From: NBML01 sp029939535
GTDB lineage: Bacteria; Desulfobacterota; Desulfobacteria; Desulfobacterales; Desulfobacteraceae
Direction of reading: 5' to 3'
Assembly (NCBI GenBank): GCA_029939535.1
Contig: JAOZST010000213.1
Location: 1-5,961, forward strand
Length of the DNA: 5,961 bases
This document shows positions 5,945-5,961 of the stretch, piece by piece. Within the stretch, counting starts at the first letter, position 1. Every line of letters begins with the position of its first letter. Both the position numbers and the translations under genes were made by a program. A model generated the notes under the pieces. The model saw only the letters and a program-made list of their open reading frames with translations. It made no database searches and had not been told where the DNA came from.

Positions 5945-5961
5945 TCATTTTATAATAATAA

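Noticed and set aside
5945..5961. AT-rich TTATTATTATAAAATG as a -10 promoter box
   Set aside because: The -35 region would lie outside the window and the segment is simply AT-rich, so it cannot be supported.

Overview
The window is a compact block of genes all read from the minus strand, so the biological order runs from high to low coordinates. It looks like part of a bacterial nonulosonic-acid locus, most likely for legionaminic acid (Leg) or a close derivative. In order the genes are: a TPR protein (about 5944/5812-5357, start unresolved), a LegC-type sugar aminotransferase (5336-4197), a LegH/NeuD-type N-acyltransferase (4200-3559), a formyltransferase (3555-2674), a PIG-L-type N-deacetylase (2677-2009), a LegG-type hydrolysing 2-epimerase (2012-801) and the first 268 codons of a CBS-domain plus nucleotidyltransferase protein of PtmE type (804 to the window edge).

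How the genes fit together: in the known GDP-linked legionaminate route, PtmE makes GDP-GlcNAc, LegB oxidises and dehydrates it, LegC aminates C4, LegH acetylates the new amine, LegG releases the nucleotide and inverts C2, LegI condenses the sugar with phosphoenolpyruvate, and LegF activates the product with CMP. PtmE, LegC, LegH and LegG have clear candidates here. LegB, LegI and LegF are not in the window and would be expected in the flanks. The unusual part is a deacetylase-formyltransferase pair placed between legH and legG. One aminotransferase makes one free amine, yet there are two N-acyltransferase candidates and one deacetylase. The simplest reading is a mixed N-acetyl/N-formyl legionaminic acid.

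Layout: from legC to the ptmE-like gene, four of the five junctions are 4-base start/stop overlaps and the fifth is a 3-base gap. The TPR gene lies 20 bases before legC. No gap exceeds 20 bases, and I see no internal terminator, tRNA, rRNA, mobile element or CRISPR array. The plus strand carries only shadow reading frames. The outer end (5945-5961) is AT-rich and too short to interpret.

Organism: A+T-rich DNA (G+C roughly 40% by eye, not counted), a GTG start for legG, and a nonulosonate/TPR gene context suggest a Gram-negative bacterium. An anaerobic Desulfobacterota (Desulfobacter/Desulfobacula-like) origin is my guess from the general look of the proteins, with low confidence. The final glycan (flagellin, O-antigen or capsule) cannot be decided from this window.
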